Source of the DNA: Salinicola halophilus
Lineage (GTDB): Bacteria; Pseudomonadota; Gammaproteobacteria; Pseudomonadales; Halomonadaceae
Reading direction: 5' to 3'
Assembly: GCF_003206155.1 (NCBI RefSeq)
Contig: NZ_PZJV01000002.1
Location: 310,001-374,000 of the forward strand
DNA: 64,000 nucleotides
Below, in pieces: positions 26,036-35,036 of this stretch; the stretch's first letter is position 1, and the number at the start of each line of letters is the position of its first letter. The notes under the pieces are model-generated. The model saw nothing but the letters and a program-made list of their open reading frames with translations, was not told the origin of the DNA and did no database searches. A program made the position numbers and the translations under genes.

Positions 26036-26841
26036 GCCATGCCGCTTCGACACCGGGAATCCATCACTGGCAGTCGCTGACCGGCCCGGAACTCGCAGCA
26101 CTCGCCGACGAGACGACGGTGGCGGTGCTGCCGCTGGCGGCGATCGAGCAGCACGGCGCGCACCTGCCGCTCTCCACCGATCTAGATATCGGCAACGGCC
26201 TGCTGGCGGCGGCGCTGACGCGGGTCGATCCGGCGTCGCGCGTGGTGGTCCTGCCGCCGCTGGCGCTGGGGGCGAGTCTCGAACACACCGGGTTCGCGGG
26301 GACGCTGAGCCTCTCGCCGGAGGCGGCCATCGGGGTGATCGAATCCCTCGGCGAGGCGGTGCACCGCGCCGGCATTCGCCGGCTGGTACTGTTCAACAGC
26401 CACGGGGGCAACAAGGCGGTGATCGACCTCGCCGCGCTCAAGCTGCGCGCCGCCCACGCCATGCTGGTGGTCAAGGCGAACTACTTTCGCTTCGCCCCGC
26501 CGGTCGACGCGCTGCCCGCCGAGGAGCTGCGCCACGGCCTTCATGGCGGGGCGCTGGAAACGTCGATGATGCTCCATCTGGCACCGGAGAAGGTCCGACG
26601 CGAGCATCTCGTGGATGCGGTTTCCGAAGGCCGGACGCGTGAGGCCGCCGGGTCGACGCTGGGTCCGGAAGGAGACGCGGGCTACGCCTGGATGGCGCAG
26701 GACCTGCATTCGAGCGGAGTGACGGGCAACGCCCGGCTGGCCGACGCCGACATCGGTCGGCGCCTGGTCGCGCACTTCGCCGCCCGGCTGGCGGCGGTGA
26801 TCGATGAGGCCGGGCGGTTCGATCTCGCCACGCTGCGCTGA
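26032..26841 (+). CDS. Creatininase family amidohydrolase
   Basis: A 269-residue metal-dependent amidohydrolase. Metal ligands are visible in LPLAAIEQHGAHLPLSTD (Glu, His, Asp), FNSHGGNKAV (His) and GGALETS (Glu). The family includes creatininase, MftE and the archaeal formamide hydrolase ArfB, which deformylates a GTP-derived pyrimidine. Its start overlaps the recD stop, but the function has no obvious link to recombination. The next gene, convergent, encodes GTP cyclohydrolase II, so an ArfB-like role in the neighbouring pyrimidine/pterin cluster is possible. That is inference; creatinine breakdown is unlikely without partner genes. Confidence 0.9.
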   Translation: MSHAASTPGIHHWQSLTGPELAALADETTVAVLPLAAIEQHGAHLPLSTDLDIGNGLLAAALTRVDPASRVVVLPPLALGASLEHTGFAGTLSLSPEAAIGVIESLGEAVHRAGIRRLVLFNSHGGNKAVIDLAALKLRAAHAMLVVKANYFRFAPPVDALPAEELRHGLHGGALETSMMLHLAPEKVRREHLVDAVSEGRTREAAGSTLGPEGDAGYAWMAQDLHSSGVTGNARLADADIGRRLVAHFAARLAAVIDEAGRFDLATLR

Positions 26842-26865
26842 TCGTCACCGTTCGCTCTGCCCAAC

Positions 26866-26910
26866 GACGAAGGCCTCCCGCCGGTGTGTTGTCGGCGAGA
26901 GGCCTTCGTC
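26866..26910. terminator. Bidirectional hairpin between convergent genes
   Basis: GACGAAGGCCTC (26866-26877) pairs perfectly with GAGGCCTTCGTC (26899-26910), and an inner CGCCG/CGGCG stem closes the loop. It lies between the creatininase-family gene and the convergent GTP cyclohydrolase gene. No strong T-run on either side. Confidence 0.65.
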
Positions 26911-26952
26911 ATTCGGCGTCGAGACGAGTCGGCGCGGATGTCCTTCGATCCC

Positions 26953-26988
26953 GGTGCCCTTCGCTGAAGTGGTGCCCTTCGCTGAAGT
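26953..26988. repeat. 18-bp perfect tandem duplication
   Basis: The 18-base unit GGTGCCCTTCGCTGAAGT occurs twice without a gap (26953-26970, 26971-26988) in the intergenic region before the GTP cyclohydrolase stop. Confidence 0.85.
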
Positions 26989-27033
26989 GGCCGCCTGGCG
27001 GTCATCGACCGAGACTGGACGGGCAAGTCGCGC

Positions 27034-28173
27034 TCAGCGGGCGAAGGGACGCTTGAGCGAGGTGAGTTCGGCTTCGCCCTCCTGCTCCAGCACTTCCTCC
27101 AGCCAGTGCCCGGCGCGTTTGGCCTTGGCATCCAGATAGCGTCGGTTCTGCTCGGTGAGCTTGCCGTAGACGCCGCGCCGATTGACCACCTCGACGCCAC
27201 CCTGGTCCATCGCGGCGATCTTCTCGGGGTTGTTGGTCAGAAGCTCGATGCGAGTGACCTCGAGCTGCTCGAGCATCTCGAGGGCGACGCCGTAGGTGCG
27301 CTCGTCGTCGCCGAAACCGAGCACGTGATCGGCGTCCATCGTATCCAGCCCGCCGTCCTGCAGGGTGTAGGCGCGCAGCTTGTTGGCAAGTCCGATGCCG
27401 CGGCCCTCCTGAGCGAGATAGAGCAGCACGCCGCCGCCGCGCTCGTCGATGGCGCGAACGCTCTCGCGAAGCTGTTCGCCGCAGTCGCAGCGCAGACTGC
27501 CGAAGAGATCGCCGGTGAGACACGCCGAGTGCAGGCGTACCGGCACGGCATCGTGCCACGTCTCGCGGTCGCCGATGACGATGGCGATATGTTCGCGCAT
27601 GCCGTCGGCCTCGCGAAACATCACAAAGCGCGCCCGCTCGGCGTGGGAGAGCGGGATCTCCGCCTCGCTGGTGCGTTTGAGAAAGCGCGACTGCGCCGCG
27701 TCGTAGGCGGCGATCTGCGCAAGCGGCACCGCGAGCACGGTCCCCTCACTGACCAGCGATTCGACCCGATCCCGCTTGGCCTCGCTGACCTCGGCGACGA
27801 CGGCGGCGGGAATCAGCAGGCCGATGCGCATCAGGTCGAGAGCGGCTTCATGGCGCGGGTCTGCCGTATGCAGCGCGACGTTGGCGGGGAGCGACGCCGC
27901 CTCCTCGCAGGCCCAGGCGACGAGCTCCTCGGCGTGATTCGCCGCTGCGACCGGAAGCAGGGCGGCCGGGGTCTCGATCTCGCGATCGAGTCGCGTCAGG
28001 CGGTGACGGGTGAGCGCGAGTGCCGGCGGCGTGCCGCCGAGTGCCTCCAGCGCCGCCAGCGCGTCGTCGTCGCAGCCCTCCAGCGGATGGACCAGCAGGT
28101 CGCTGGCGGCGTCGCGGATCAGTATCGGAAGGCCGCGGCGCAAATCGAAGATGGCGCGTTCTACCTGTCGCAT
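27034..28173 (-). CDS. GTP cyclohydrolase II (RibA-type) with RibB-like N-terminal half
   Basis: A 379-residue protein. The C-terminal half is a complete GTP cyclohydrolase II. Zinc cysteines are in HSACLTGDLFGSLRCDCG, the substrate loop is AQEGRGIGLANKLRAY with the catalytic Tyr, Arg lies in GDDERTYG, and LLTNNPEK follows. It should convert GTP to 2,5-diamino-6-ribosylamino-pyrimidinone phosphate. Residues 1-190 look like a degenerate DHBP-synthase half (LRRGLPILIRDA) without the acidic DDEDRENEGD signature. It is divergent from a RibD-type reductase gene. Location in a non-riboflavin-like cluster suggests a specialised rather than housekeeping copy. Confidence 0.88.
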   Translation of the reverse strand: MRQVERAIFDLRRGLPILIRDAASDLLVHPLEGCDDDALAALEALGGTPPALALTRHRLTRLDREIETPAALLPVAAANHAEELVAWACEEAASLPANVALHTADPRHEAALDLMRIGLLIPAAVVAEVSEAKRDRVESLVSEGTVLAVPLAQIAAYDAAQSRFLKRTSEAEIPLSHAERARFVMFREADGMREHIAIVIGDRETWHDAVPVRLHSACLTGDLFGSLRCDCGEQLRESVRAIDERGGGVLLYLAQEGRGIGLANKLRAYTLQDGGLDTMDADHVLGFGDDERTYGVALEMLEQLEVTRIELLTNNPEKIAAMDQGGVEVVNRRGVYGKLTEQNRRYLDAKAKRAGHWLEEVLEQEGEAELTSLKRPFAR

Positions 28174-28295
28174 ATGGATCTCCTGCCTTGTCGTCCCCGC
28201 GCGTACGGGTGTTCTTTTGAGCGTCTTCCGGCCCGCTGGCCGGGGAGTGATCTTTGGTAAGCTCCAGTCTCATTCGATGAATAGCGAGTCTGAGT

Positions 28296-29210
28296 GTGAC
28301 CGAGAGCGTCGACGCCCCCGATTGCGATTCTGCCCTGAACGACCCCGGCCATACGCCCGATCTGGCGCGCGCCTGGCGCTGGATTCGCCGCGTGGCCGAG
28401 ACCGTTGCCGCCGACCGCGTCGTCGGCGAGCTCGTCGATGCCGATGGCGTGCGGCTCGACGTCGACGCCGAGGGCGGCTGGCACTGCTCGATCACGCTTG
28501 CCGCCGGCGCCGCTGAACTGCTGACGATCTGGCTGCCGTGGTGCGTTGCGGACATCGCCGCCGGCCCGCAGGTCATCGCCCAGCTGGGGCAGAGTCTCGA
28601 CGGACGCATCGCCACGGTCAGCGGGGCGTCGCACTACGTCACCGGGCCGGCGAGCCTGATTCATCTGCACCGGCTGCGCGCCCTGGTGGATGCGGTGGTG
28701 GTCGGCGCCGGCACGGTGGCGGCGGACGATCCGCAGCTCACGGTGCGTCACGTGGTCGGCGCCAACCCGCTGCGGGTGGTGCTCGACCCGCGTGGCCGCG
28801 TCCCCGCGGATCGCCGCGTCTTTCGCGACCCGGTCGCGCCGACCTGGCATCTGCTCGGGGGGAGTGTCGACGTGCCGGATCACGCCGATCACGTACGCGT
28901 CGAGCGACTCGATTCCACCGCCGAGGGCGTCGATCCGGCGGCGGTGATCGCGCGTCTTCACGCGGCGGGCTGCCGACGCATTCTGATCGAAGGAGGCGGG
29001 CTCACCGTCTCGCGCTTTCTTCAGGCGGGCCGGCTCGATCGGCTGCACAGCGTGGTGGCGCCGATGCTGATCGGCTCCGGCCGGCCGGCGGTGACGCTGG
29101 CGGAGATCGAAACGCTGGATCGCGCGCTGCGTCCGCGCTGCCGACGCTTCTTTCTCGGCGACGACGTGCTGTTCGATCTCGATCTGCGCCGCGCCGCCGA
29201 AAGTGACTGA
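28296..29210 (+). CDS. RibD C-terminal-type pyrimidine reductase
   Basis: A 304-residue protein with the RibD_C (dihydrofolate-reductase-like) fold. QSLDGRIATVSG, HRLRALVDAVVVGAGTVAAD, the following DDPQLTVR and RRILIEGGG are standard reductase motifs for NADPH and ribosylaminopyrimidine binding. The N-terminal 95 residues are not the RibD deaminase domain: the zinc HAE and PCxxxC motifs are missing. Such stand-alone reductases act on ribosylated pyrimidines. GTG 28296 is used for lack of a better start. The gene is divergent from GTP cyclohydrolase II, whose product is the natural substrate class. Confidence 0.87.
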   Translation: MTESVDAPDCDSALNDPGHTPDLARAWRWIRRVAETVAADRVVGELVDADGVRLDVDAEGGWHCSITLAAGAAELLTIWLPWCVADIAAGPQVIAQLGQSLDGRIATVSGASHYVTGPASLIHLHRLRALVDAVVVGAGTVAADDPQLTVRHVVGANPLRVVLDPRGRVPADRRVFRDPVAPTWHLLGGSVDVPDHADHVRVERLDSTAEGVDPAAVIARLHAAGCRRILIEGGGLTVSRFLQAGRLDRLHSVVAPMLIGSGRPAVTLAEIETLDRALRPRCRRFFLGDDVLFDLDLRRAAESD

Positions 29211-29275
29211 GTCGCTCGCGAGCGGCGTCCCGCCCCGGCGCGTGGCGTCGATGCCATCATTGTGCGTCGCGGGGC

Positions 29276-30355
29276 TCATAGCGGGTCTCCCGATGTCAGC
29301 GGAGCGACGGCGCGCGCGTGCGACACGGCGTGGAACGCGGGTGCGGCGGCGGCTCGCCGGTCGCGGCCCCGGGCCAGTACCGCGAGGCCTGGCAGACTCC
29401 CCGCGAGAATCAGCAGACCATAGGTGACCGAGAGCGTCACGCCTTCCTGTGCCGGCAGTCCGGCGAGCGGCCAGAGTAGCGCGGCCGCCCCCTCGCGCAC
29501 GCCCCAGCCCGCCACCGTCAGCGGGATCGCCATCGCCATCAGCAGCAGGGGAATCAGCGGCAGCAGTTCCGCCAGCGAGCGCGGCGTGCCGAGGGCCTTG
29601 GCAGCGCAGAGAAATACCGCCACGTAGGTGGCCACCACCAGCAGCGAACTGGCGAGCTGTCGCGGCCAGATCCGCGTCTCCAGCAGCGCTCGTCGAAGAT
29701 CGCTGGCGACGGCGCGCAGCGCGGTCGTCGGCCTACGAGCGAGCAGTGCCACGGCGATTGCCAACACGCCGACAGCGCCGAGGACCGCCATGACGGTCGC
29801 GGACAAGGGCCAGGCCAGACTGCCCAGGGCGCCACGTAGCTCGGGCGACAGCAGAAGCGCGGTGACGGCAACGAGAAGCAGGGTGAACTGGCCCGACGCG
29901 CGCTCGATGACGACGGCGCTGACGGCGGCGCCGCGGTTCGCGCGGCGGTCGCTCTTCACGGTTTCGCCGCTGGCGGCTCGGCTTTGGGTTGAACCGTGGC
30001 GGCACGGACCGTCGCAAGCGTCGTTGTCGGCAGCGTCGCTGGCGTGACGCCAGGCGCGGGTGGCATCACCCAGGATGCCGCCCGGCAGCACCTGATTGAG
30101 AAAGGTGGCGAGATAGTACTCGCGGATCGCGCGCCTCCAGCGCAGGGCGATGCCCAGCTGGTGGGCAGTGAGACGCCAGCGAAAGGCCGACACCACGACT
30201 TGCGGCACGGCGAGCAGTACGCCGAGGAGTGCCCACCCCGGCGACAAGTCTTTGAGCTGCGAGAGCAGCTCGCGAGTGTCGAGCTGCCAGGCGAGCACGC
30301 CGAGTAGCGCCGCCGTGCAGGCGAGACGCAGCGTCGCGGCGAGCCGGCGATTCAC
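29276..30355 (-). CDS. Flippase-like (LPG-synthase TM/UPF0104) membrane protein
   Basis: A 359-residue integral membrane protein of the lysylphosphatidylglycerol-synthase transmembrane family (COG0392), often annotated as flippase-like. About eight helices are visible. Typical pieces are NQVLPGGILGDATRAWR and the C-terminal IPLTVAGWGVREGAAALLWP. Between these is an unusual hydrophilic insertion of about 35 residues (roughly residues 105-140) rich in Asp, Arg and Ser. The GTG start overlaps the methyltransferase stop. As the last gene of the PTPS-GT-methyltransferase operon, it may move or anchor a glycosylated product at the membrane; this is inferred. Confidence 0.82.
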   Translation of the reverse strand: MNRRLAATLRLACTAALLGVLAWQLDTRELLSQLKDLSPGWALLGVLLAVPQVVVSAFRWRLTAHQLGIALRWRRAIREYYLATFLNQVLPGGILGDATRAWRHASDAADNDACDGPCRHGSTQSRAASGETVKSDRRANRGAAVSAVVIERASGQFTLLLVAVTALLLSPELRGALGSLAWPLSATVMAVLGAVGVLAIAVALLARRPTTALRAVASDLRRALLETRIWPRQLASSLLVVATYVAVFLCAAKALGTPRSLAELLPLIPLLLMAMAIPLTVAGWGVREGAAALLWPLAGLPAQEGVTLSVTYGLLILAGSLPGLAVLARGRDRRAAAAPAFHAVSHARAVAPLTSGDPL

Positions 30356-31227
30356 GCGGGGCTACCTTGCGGCAGCGCGACGATGTCGCGATGGCCGACG
30401 CTCAGGCTCGCCTCTCCTCGGCGTAGCTGCGCGAGACGCGTGGCGTACCAGCGGTCGATCCGCTCCCGCCACTCGGGCGCCTGTTCGTGGAGCGCCTGCT
30501 GCCAGCCCGCCATCAGCGCCTCGATAAGGGGCAGCGAGTCGGCGTCGAGCCGCCACGGCGAGGGCGATTCGACGACCCGGTAGCCGCGCCGCTCGAAGGC
30601 ATCGCGCAGCGTCATCGGCGCATCAATCCCCAGCGCGGCGCCGGTGCCCTTGTCGCGACGCTGGTGCGACTCGTAGAGCGCGAGCACGAAGCGATCCTCG
30701 TCGTCCTCGAGGAGATCGCCTGCCGGGTCGTGAAAGCGGATCTCGCCGTCGACGCTGAGCGCGAAGAGCGCGGCGCAGTCGGCATCGACGCAGGCGGCGG
30801 CGAGGGCATCGACGTCATCGGCGGTGAGCAGGTCGAACAGCGCCGAGGCGGTGACCAGATCGGCCCCCGCGAACCCGCGCGCGATCGTCTCGGCGAGGGT
30901 GGCCCGCTGTGTGTCGAGCCGGACGCTGTCACCGTCGCCGCCCTCGAGCCTCACGCACCGCTCGCGGGCGCGCTCGAGCAGCGCAGGGTCGTGATCGATC
31001 AGCTGCCACTGCTGCGCCGCGGGGAGCCGCGGGGCGAGATAGCGAACGTTCGAGCCGCTGCCGCAGCCGAGATCGACCAGATGTGGGCCGGGGCGTGCCG
31101 AGACGGCGACTCGCTTGGCGAGCCAGTCGGCGGCGAGGTGGGTCGGTTCGGCGTGACGCGCGCGGTGGTCGGCGCTTTCGCGAAGCGCCAGCCAGTCGTC
31201 ACTGAAGTGCGTATCGGCGGCGGTCAT
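30352..31227 (-). CDS. Class I SAM-dependent methyltransferase
   Basis: A 291-residue methyltransferase. The SAM-binding motif I is LVDLGCGSGSNVRYL (about residue 50), with an acidic residue at the end of the next strand (LIDHD) and a motif IV region ADLVTASALFDLLT. The start at 31227 overlaps the stop of the glycosyltransferase gene, and the frame runs open further upstream only as antisense to it. The substrate is unknown. The operon position suggests methylation of a sugar or heterocycle made by the neighbouring enzymes. Confidence 0.88.
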   Translation of the reverse strand: MTAADTHFSDDWLALRESADHRARHAEPTHLAADWLAKRVAVSARPGPHLVDLGCGSGSNVRYLAPRLPAAQQWQLIDHDPALLERARERCVRLEGGDGDSVRLDTQRATLAETIARGFAGADLVTASALFDLLTADDVDALAAACVDADCAALFALSVDGEIRFHDPAGDLLEDDEDRFVLALYESHQRRDKGTGAALGIDAPMTLRDAFERRGYRVVESPSPWRLDADSLPLIEALMAGWQQALHEQAPEWRERIDRWYATRLAQLRRGEASLSVGHRDIVALPQGSPA

Positions 31228-32306
31228 GACTTCGCCCCCGATGTCTGGGCATGGCGCGTCGCAAGCGGGGCGTCCAGCGCGCGGGCGAAGGCGGCGCTGG
31301 CCGTCGTCCAGTCGTTGAGGTCGTCGCGGGCCTGCCGGGCCCCGTCGCGGTAGCGGCGGTAGCTTTCGGCGTCTTCCAGCATGCGGCGCAGAGCCTCGCG
31401 TAGCGCGACGACGTCCCCCGGCGGCACCTTGATGCCGGCCGTGTCGGGCAGCGTGTGCGACAGCGCGCCGCCGGTGGTGGTGACGACGGGCAGGCCGTGG
31501 GCGAGCGCTTCGGTGATCACCATGCCATAACCCTCGTAGTGCGAGGGGAGTACGAAGAGATCGGCATCGCGGTAGTATGCGCCGAGCGATTCGCTCGGCA
31601 CGCCGCCCAGCAGGTGAATCCGCTCGCCGAGGCCGTGACGTTCGATGCGCGCGGTGACGTCGGCGACGAAGGCGTCGGCGCGGTCCAGCCCGCCGATCAG
31701 CTCGCACTGCCAGGGCAGATCGGTGAGCTCGGCGAGGGCGTCGACGAGCAGGTCCTGCCCCTTGCGCGGGGTGAGCGTGGCGACGCAGAGCAGCCGAGTT
31801 ACGCCGTCTCCCGCGCCGGTGGCCAGTTCGCTCGGGGCGACGCCGGGCTCGATGACGAAGCGCTTCTCGGCGGGCACGTCGAAATCCGCCAGGCGATGGG
31901 CGGTATAGACGCTGGTCACGATGACCCGCTCGACGGCGGCCAGTGCGCGGGTTTCGCTGATGCGAAAGCGCTGCTGCTGGGCGGCGTCGAGTCCGGTCTC
32001 GTCGGCCAGCGGATGGTGGATCAGCGCGGTGATCGGTAGCCGCGAGGCGTGGCGCTCGACGATCGCCGGCAGCCCGCTCATGGCGAGCCCGTCGATCACC
32101 ACGCGGGCGCCGTCGGGCAGGGCGGTCAGGGCGCTATCCAGCGCGTGGGAAGCGACGGCATCGGGCTCGGGAAAGCGGCCGGCAAGGCCGACGACGTCCA
32201 CATCCCAGCCCTCGGCCCCGAGCCCCTGCGCAACCCGCGCATCGTAGCGGTAGCCGCCGGTGAGCTGGTCGGGGTCGCCGGCGACGATCAGCGTCAGTGC
32301 TTTCAT
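31224..32306 (-). CDS. Family 4 glycosyltransferase
   Basis: A 360-residue GT-B retaining glycosyltransferase. The donor-binding half contains [16 protein letters not shown], then [22 protein letters not shown] and the EX7E-type motif [20 protein letters not shown]. The early [18 protein letters not shown] is the acceptor-side loop. ATG 32306 is used, with GAAGGGG upstream; the longer frame shadows the PTPS-like gene. Both ends overlap neighbours by four bases. It probably transfers a hexose from a nucleotide sugar to a product of this cluster. Confidence 0.9.
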   Translation of the reverse strand: MKALTLIVAGDPDQLTGGYRYDARVAQGLGAEGWDVDVVGLAGRFPEPDAVASHALDSALTALPDGARVVIDGLAMSGLPAIVERHASRLPITALIHHPLADETGLDAAQQQRFRISETRALAAVERVIVTSVYTAHRLADFDVPAEKRFVIEPGVAPSELATGAGDGVTRLLCVATLTPRKGQDLLVDALAELTDLPWQCELIGGLDRADAFVADVTARIERHGLGERIHLLGGVPSESLGAYYRDADLFVLPSHYEGYGMVITEALAHGLPVVTTTGGALSHTLPDTAGIKVPPGDVVALREALRRMLEDAESYRRYRDGARQARDDLNDWTTASAAFARALDAPLATRHAQTSGAKS

Positions 32307-32701
32307 AGCGCCCCTTCGTAACTCGCCCACGCAATATGCGACTCGTGCAGCGTCACGTTCATGGCGGTGAGGTGGCGGGCGCCTTCGCCCAGCTCACCCT
32401 CACGGATGGCGTGAGAGAGGCGATCGAAGACCACCTTCGCCATGAACTCCGTGGTGGTGTTGCGGCCCTCGAACTCGGTCGCGTCGTCGAGATTGGTCAG
32501 CGTGAATTCGCCGAGCACTGTCTTGAGCGTGTCGCTGGCAAGGCCGATATCGACGACCAGATCGTCCTGGTCGAGCTCGGGTCGCTTGAAGGTGACGTCG
32601 ACGACGTAGGTGGCGCCGTGGAGCTTCTGCGCCGGGCCGAAGGTTTCACTGTTGAAGCTGTGGGCGATCATCATGTGATCGCGAACGGTGAGGCTGAACA
32701 T
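32303..32701 (-). CDS. 6-pyruvoyl-tetrahydropterin synthase/QueD-fold protein with altered active site
   Basis: A 132-residue T-fold protein. IAHSF and [11 protein letters not shown] align with the metal and substrate segments of PTPS/QueD. The family normally has Cys four residues before the His of LHGH and a second zinc His two residues after it; here these are Ala24 and Ala30. The LDH motif is LDD, and PTxEN reads TTTEF. The C-terminal [12 protein letters not shown] keeps the pterin-anchoring Glu. It probably binds a pterin or pyrimidine but does not do the normal zinc chemistry. ATG 32701 has AGGAG seven bases upstream. It starts a four-gene overlapping operon. Confidence 0.82.
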   Translation of the reverse strand: MFSLTVRDHMMIAHSFNSETFGPAQKLHGATYVVDVTFKRPELDQDDLVVDIGLASDTLKTVLGEFTLTNLDDATEFEGRNTTTEFMAKVVFDRLSHAIREGELGEGARHLTAMNVTLHESHIAWASYEGAL

Positions 32702-32919
32702 TCCCTGTCTCCTGACGGTTCTCGTAGGGGCGCTTGCGAAACGTTGCGCTGCACGACACGTGAGGCGTGACGCATGACGCTCGTCGTTTCGAGGGTATCC
32801 CATCGTGGCGCTGGCGGCATCGTGGCCGTCGAATCACCGAGACCTGACGCGGTTCGATTACTCTCGGGGCGCGCTCTCGGCTATCCATGGCAACTCGCAA
32901 TTCAACGGGTTACGCGACG

Positions 32920-33891
32920 TCAGCTGTAGCGGATGCGCTCGCACAGCGTGGCGTCGTCCTCCCGGGTGAGCCGCTCGAAGGTCGCTGGCAGATCGCGAAA
33001 ATGGCTCTCGCCACTGATGAGCACATCCAGGGCGTCATCGCTGAGCAGCGACAGCGCCAAGGTCAGGCGGCGCTTGTGGTCCCAGCGCGGACGGTGCCCG
33101 GGTGAGACGCTACCGACCTGGCTCGAGCGCAGCGTCAGGCGGTTGGCATGAAAGGCTTCGCCCAGCGGCACCGAGACCGGACGACTGCCGTACCAGCTGA
33201 GTTCCAGCACGGTTGCCTCGAAGCCGGCGATGCGCAGCGCCGTGGCAAGCCCGGCGTCGCTGGCGCTGGCGTGGATGACCAGATCCTGCTCGGCGGCGGC
33301 GTCTTCCGGGGTGCGAAAATCGACGCCCAGCGCTTCGCCGAGTGGTGGCTTGCGCGCGTCGATGTCGATCAGCTGAACCGTCGTGCCGGGGATGCGCCCG
33401 CAGAGCCAGGCGACCAGCGCGCCGACGACGCCGGCGCCGACCACGCTGATGCGATCGCCCACGCCCGGCGCGGCGTCCCACAGCGCGTTGAGCGCGGTTT
33501 CCATGTTGGCGCCGAGCACCGCTCGGTGGGGGGCCACGTTGGCGGGGAGCGGAATTACCGCCTCCGCGGGCACGCAGTAGTGGGTCTGGTGCGGGTAGAG
33601 ACAGTAGACGTAGCGGCCATGCCAGTCGTGGGCGCCCTGTTCGACGACGCCGACGTTGGAGTAGCCGTACTTCACCGGCCCCGGGAACTCACCGCTCTGG
33701 AAGGGGGCGCGCATGCGCTGATATTCGCTCGGCGGGACGCCGCCGTTAAAGACCAGCGACTCGCTGCCGCGGCTGATCGCGGTGTAGCAGGTGCGGATCA
33801 TCAACTCGCCGGTGCAGTCGAGCTCGGCCTGGCGGATCTCGCCGCGGCCGTCACCGAGGGACCAGAAGGCGTGCGTGGAGGGCGTCGTCAT
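32920..33891 (-). CDS. MDR-superfamily (zinc-type alcohol dehydrogenase-like) oxidoreductase
   Basis: A 323-residue medium-chain dehydrogenase/reductase. The Rossmann motif is ISVVGAGVVGALVAWL, followed by LIDIDARK with the acidic residue expected for NAD(H). The N-terminal catalytic domain keeps TAISRGSE and GYSNVGVVEQG, but the usual Cys/His zinc ligands (C-G-H-D) are not seen, so it may work without catalytic zinc. AAGGAG precedes ATG 33891. It lies 218 bases upstream of the PTPS-like gene in the same direction and is probably part of the same biosynthetic group. Confidence 0.87.
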   Translation of the reverse strand: MTTPSTHAFWSLGDGRGEIRQAELDCTGELMIRTCYTAISRGSESLVFNGGVPPSEYQRMRAPFQSGEFPGPVKYGYSNVGVVEQGAHDWHGRYVYCLYPHQTHYCVPAEAVIPLPANVAPHRAVLGANMETALNALWDAAPGVGDRISVVGAGVVGALVAWLCGRIPGTTVQLIDIDARKPPLGEALGVDFRTPEDAAAEQDLVIHASASDAGLATALRIAGFEATVLELSWYGSRPVSVPLGEAFHANRLTLRSSQVGSVSPGHRPRWDHKRRLTLALSLLSDDALDVLISGESHFRDLPATFERLTREDDATLCERIRYS

Positions 33892-34163
33892 GCAGGCTCC
33901 TTGTGGGATCGAAGGCGTCGGCGCCGAGGCCGCCAGGACCTCGGCGTGTGTCGGGCGCTTTCATCGAGTATGGCAGAGTCCGGCGCGGTGGCGGCAGGCG
34001 CGGCGGGATTCGCGAGATGACAGTCTCGCGTCCAGACTGAAGGCGTCGGCACGCTCGCGCCGCACGGCAGCGTCAGCCGCGGCGAGAGTACGGGAACCGG
34101 GCGAGCCGAGACGGCGCCACTGGCGCCACGACGCGCACTTCACGCCGGAGAAAAGGAGGCAGC

Positions 34164-34985
34164 ATGCGTACATCGACACGTGTTCGCGCGACGCGAATGA
34201 ATCGTCAGCGAACGCTGCCGCGACCGGGTGAGGTCAGCGCTCGCCGGACGGACACCCGGCCGAGGGATGGCCGTCGCACCGGCTGGCTCGAGCTCGTCGC
34301 CGGGCTGGCGCTGGTCGCGATCATGACCGAGTGGGTGCACTGGGCGTTCTCCGCGCCCGGCGGGCTGCGTTTTACGGCGGGTGGCGTCTACGTCGCGATC
34401 GCCACCGGGGTGCTCTGGGCGTTGCCGGCGGCGAGGGGCGGTCTAGGCTGGGCCAACCGGGTGACGCTGCTTCGCGCCACCTTCATTGCCGTGGTCGCCG
34501 GGCTGGTGGTCTATCCCGATTTCGTTCAGCGCCACGCCGAAGGGGTGGCGTCACTGGCACTGCTCTCGCTACTGCTGGACGGTATCGACGGCTGGGTGGC
34601 CCGACGCACGGGGTCGGCTTCGGCATTCGGTGCGCGTTTCGACATGGAGCTCGACGCCTTCTTCATCATCGTGCTCTGCGCCGCGCTGATCGCGCTGGAC
34701 AAGGTCGGCGGCTGGGTGATCGTGCTGGGTCTGGCGCGCTATCTGTTCGTTTTCGCCGGGATGTACTGGCCGTGGCTGCATCGCGAGCTGCCGCCGAGTC
34801 TCTTTCGCAAGACGGCCTGCGTCTGGCAGGTCTCAACGCTGCTGGCGTGCCTGCTGCCGTTCATCTCGGCGAGCTGGGCGAGCCTGTTTTGTCTGGTCGC
34901 CGCGGTCCTTCTAGGAGTATCGTTCGGTCGCGACATCGTGTGGCTGCGCCGACATCGGGCAGCACCGACGGCGCCCGAGCTCTGA
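34164..34985 (+). CDS. CDP-alcohol phosphatidyltransferase family protein
   Basis: A 273-residue membrane enzyme. The signature D-x2-D-G-x2-A-R-x8-G-x3-D-x3-D is complete (DGIDGWVARR then FGARFDMELD). Five or six helices surround it. The family joins a CDP-activated lipid or alcohol to an alcohol acceptor. It is distinct from the housekeeping pgsA found further along the window. AAAAGGAGG lies just before ATG 34164. It is divergent from the MDR gene and followed by an M14-type hydrolase. With the glycosyltransferase and flippase-like protein it suggests a phospholipid-like or membrane-anchored product. Confidence 0.9.
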   Translation: MRTSTRVRATRMNRQRTLPRPGEVSARRTDTRPRDGRRTGWLELVAGLALVAIMTEWVHWAFSAPGGLRFTAGGVYVAIATGVLWALPAARGGLGWANRVTLLRATFIAVVAGLVVYPDFVQRHAEGVASLALLSLLLDGIDGWVARRTGSASAFGARFDMELDAFFIIVLCAALIALDKVGGWVIVLGLARYLFVFAGMYWPWLHRELPPSLFRKTACVWQVSTLLACLLPFISASWASLFCLVAAVLLGVSFGRDIVWLRRHRAAPTAPEL

Positions 34986-35036
34986 GCTGCGCTTGCGCCG
35001 GCCGGAGCGTGACGTTTCTCTTCGATAGGAGGTGGC

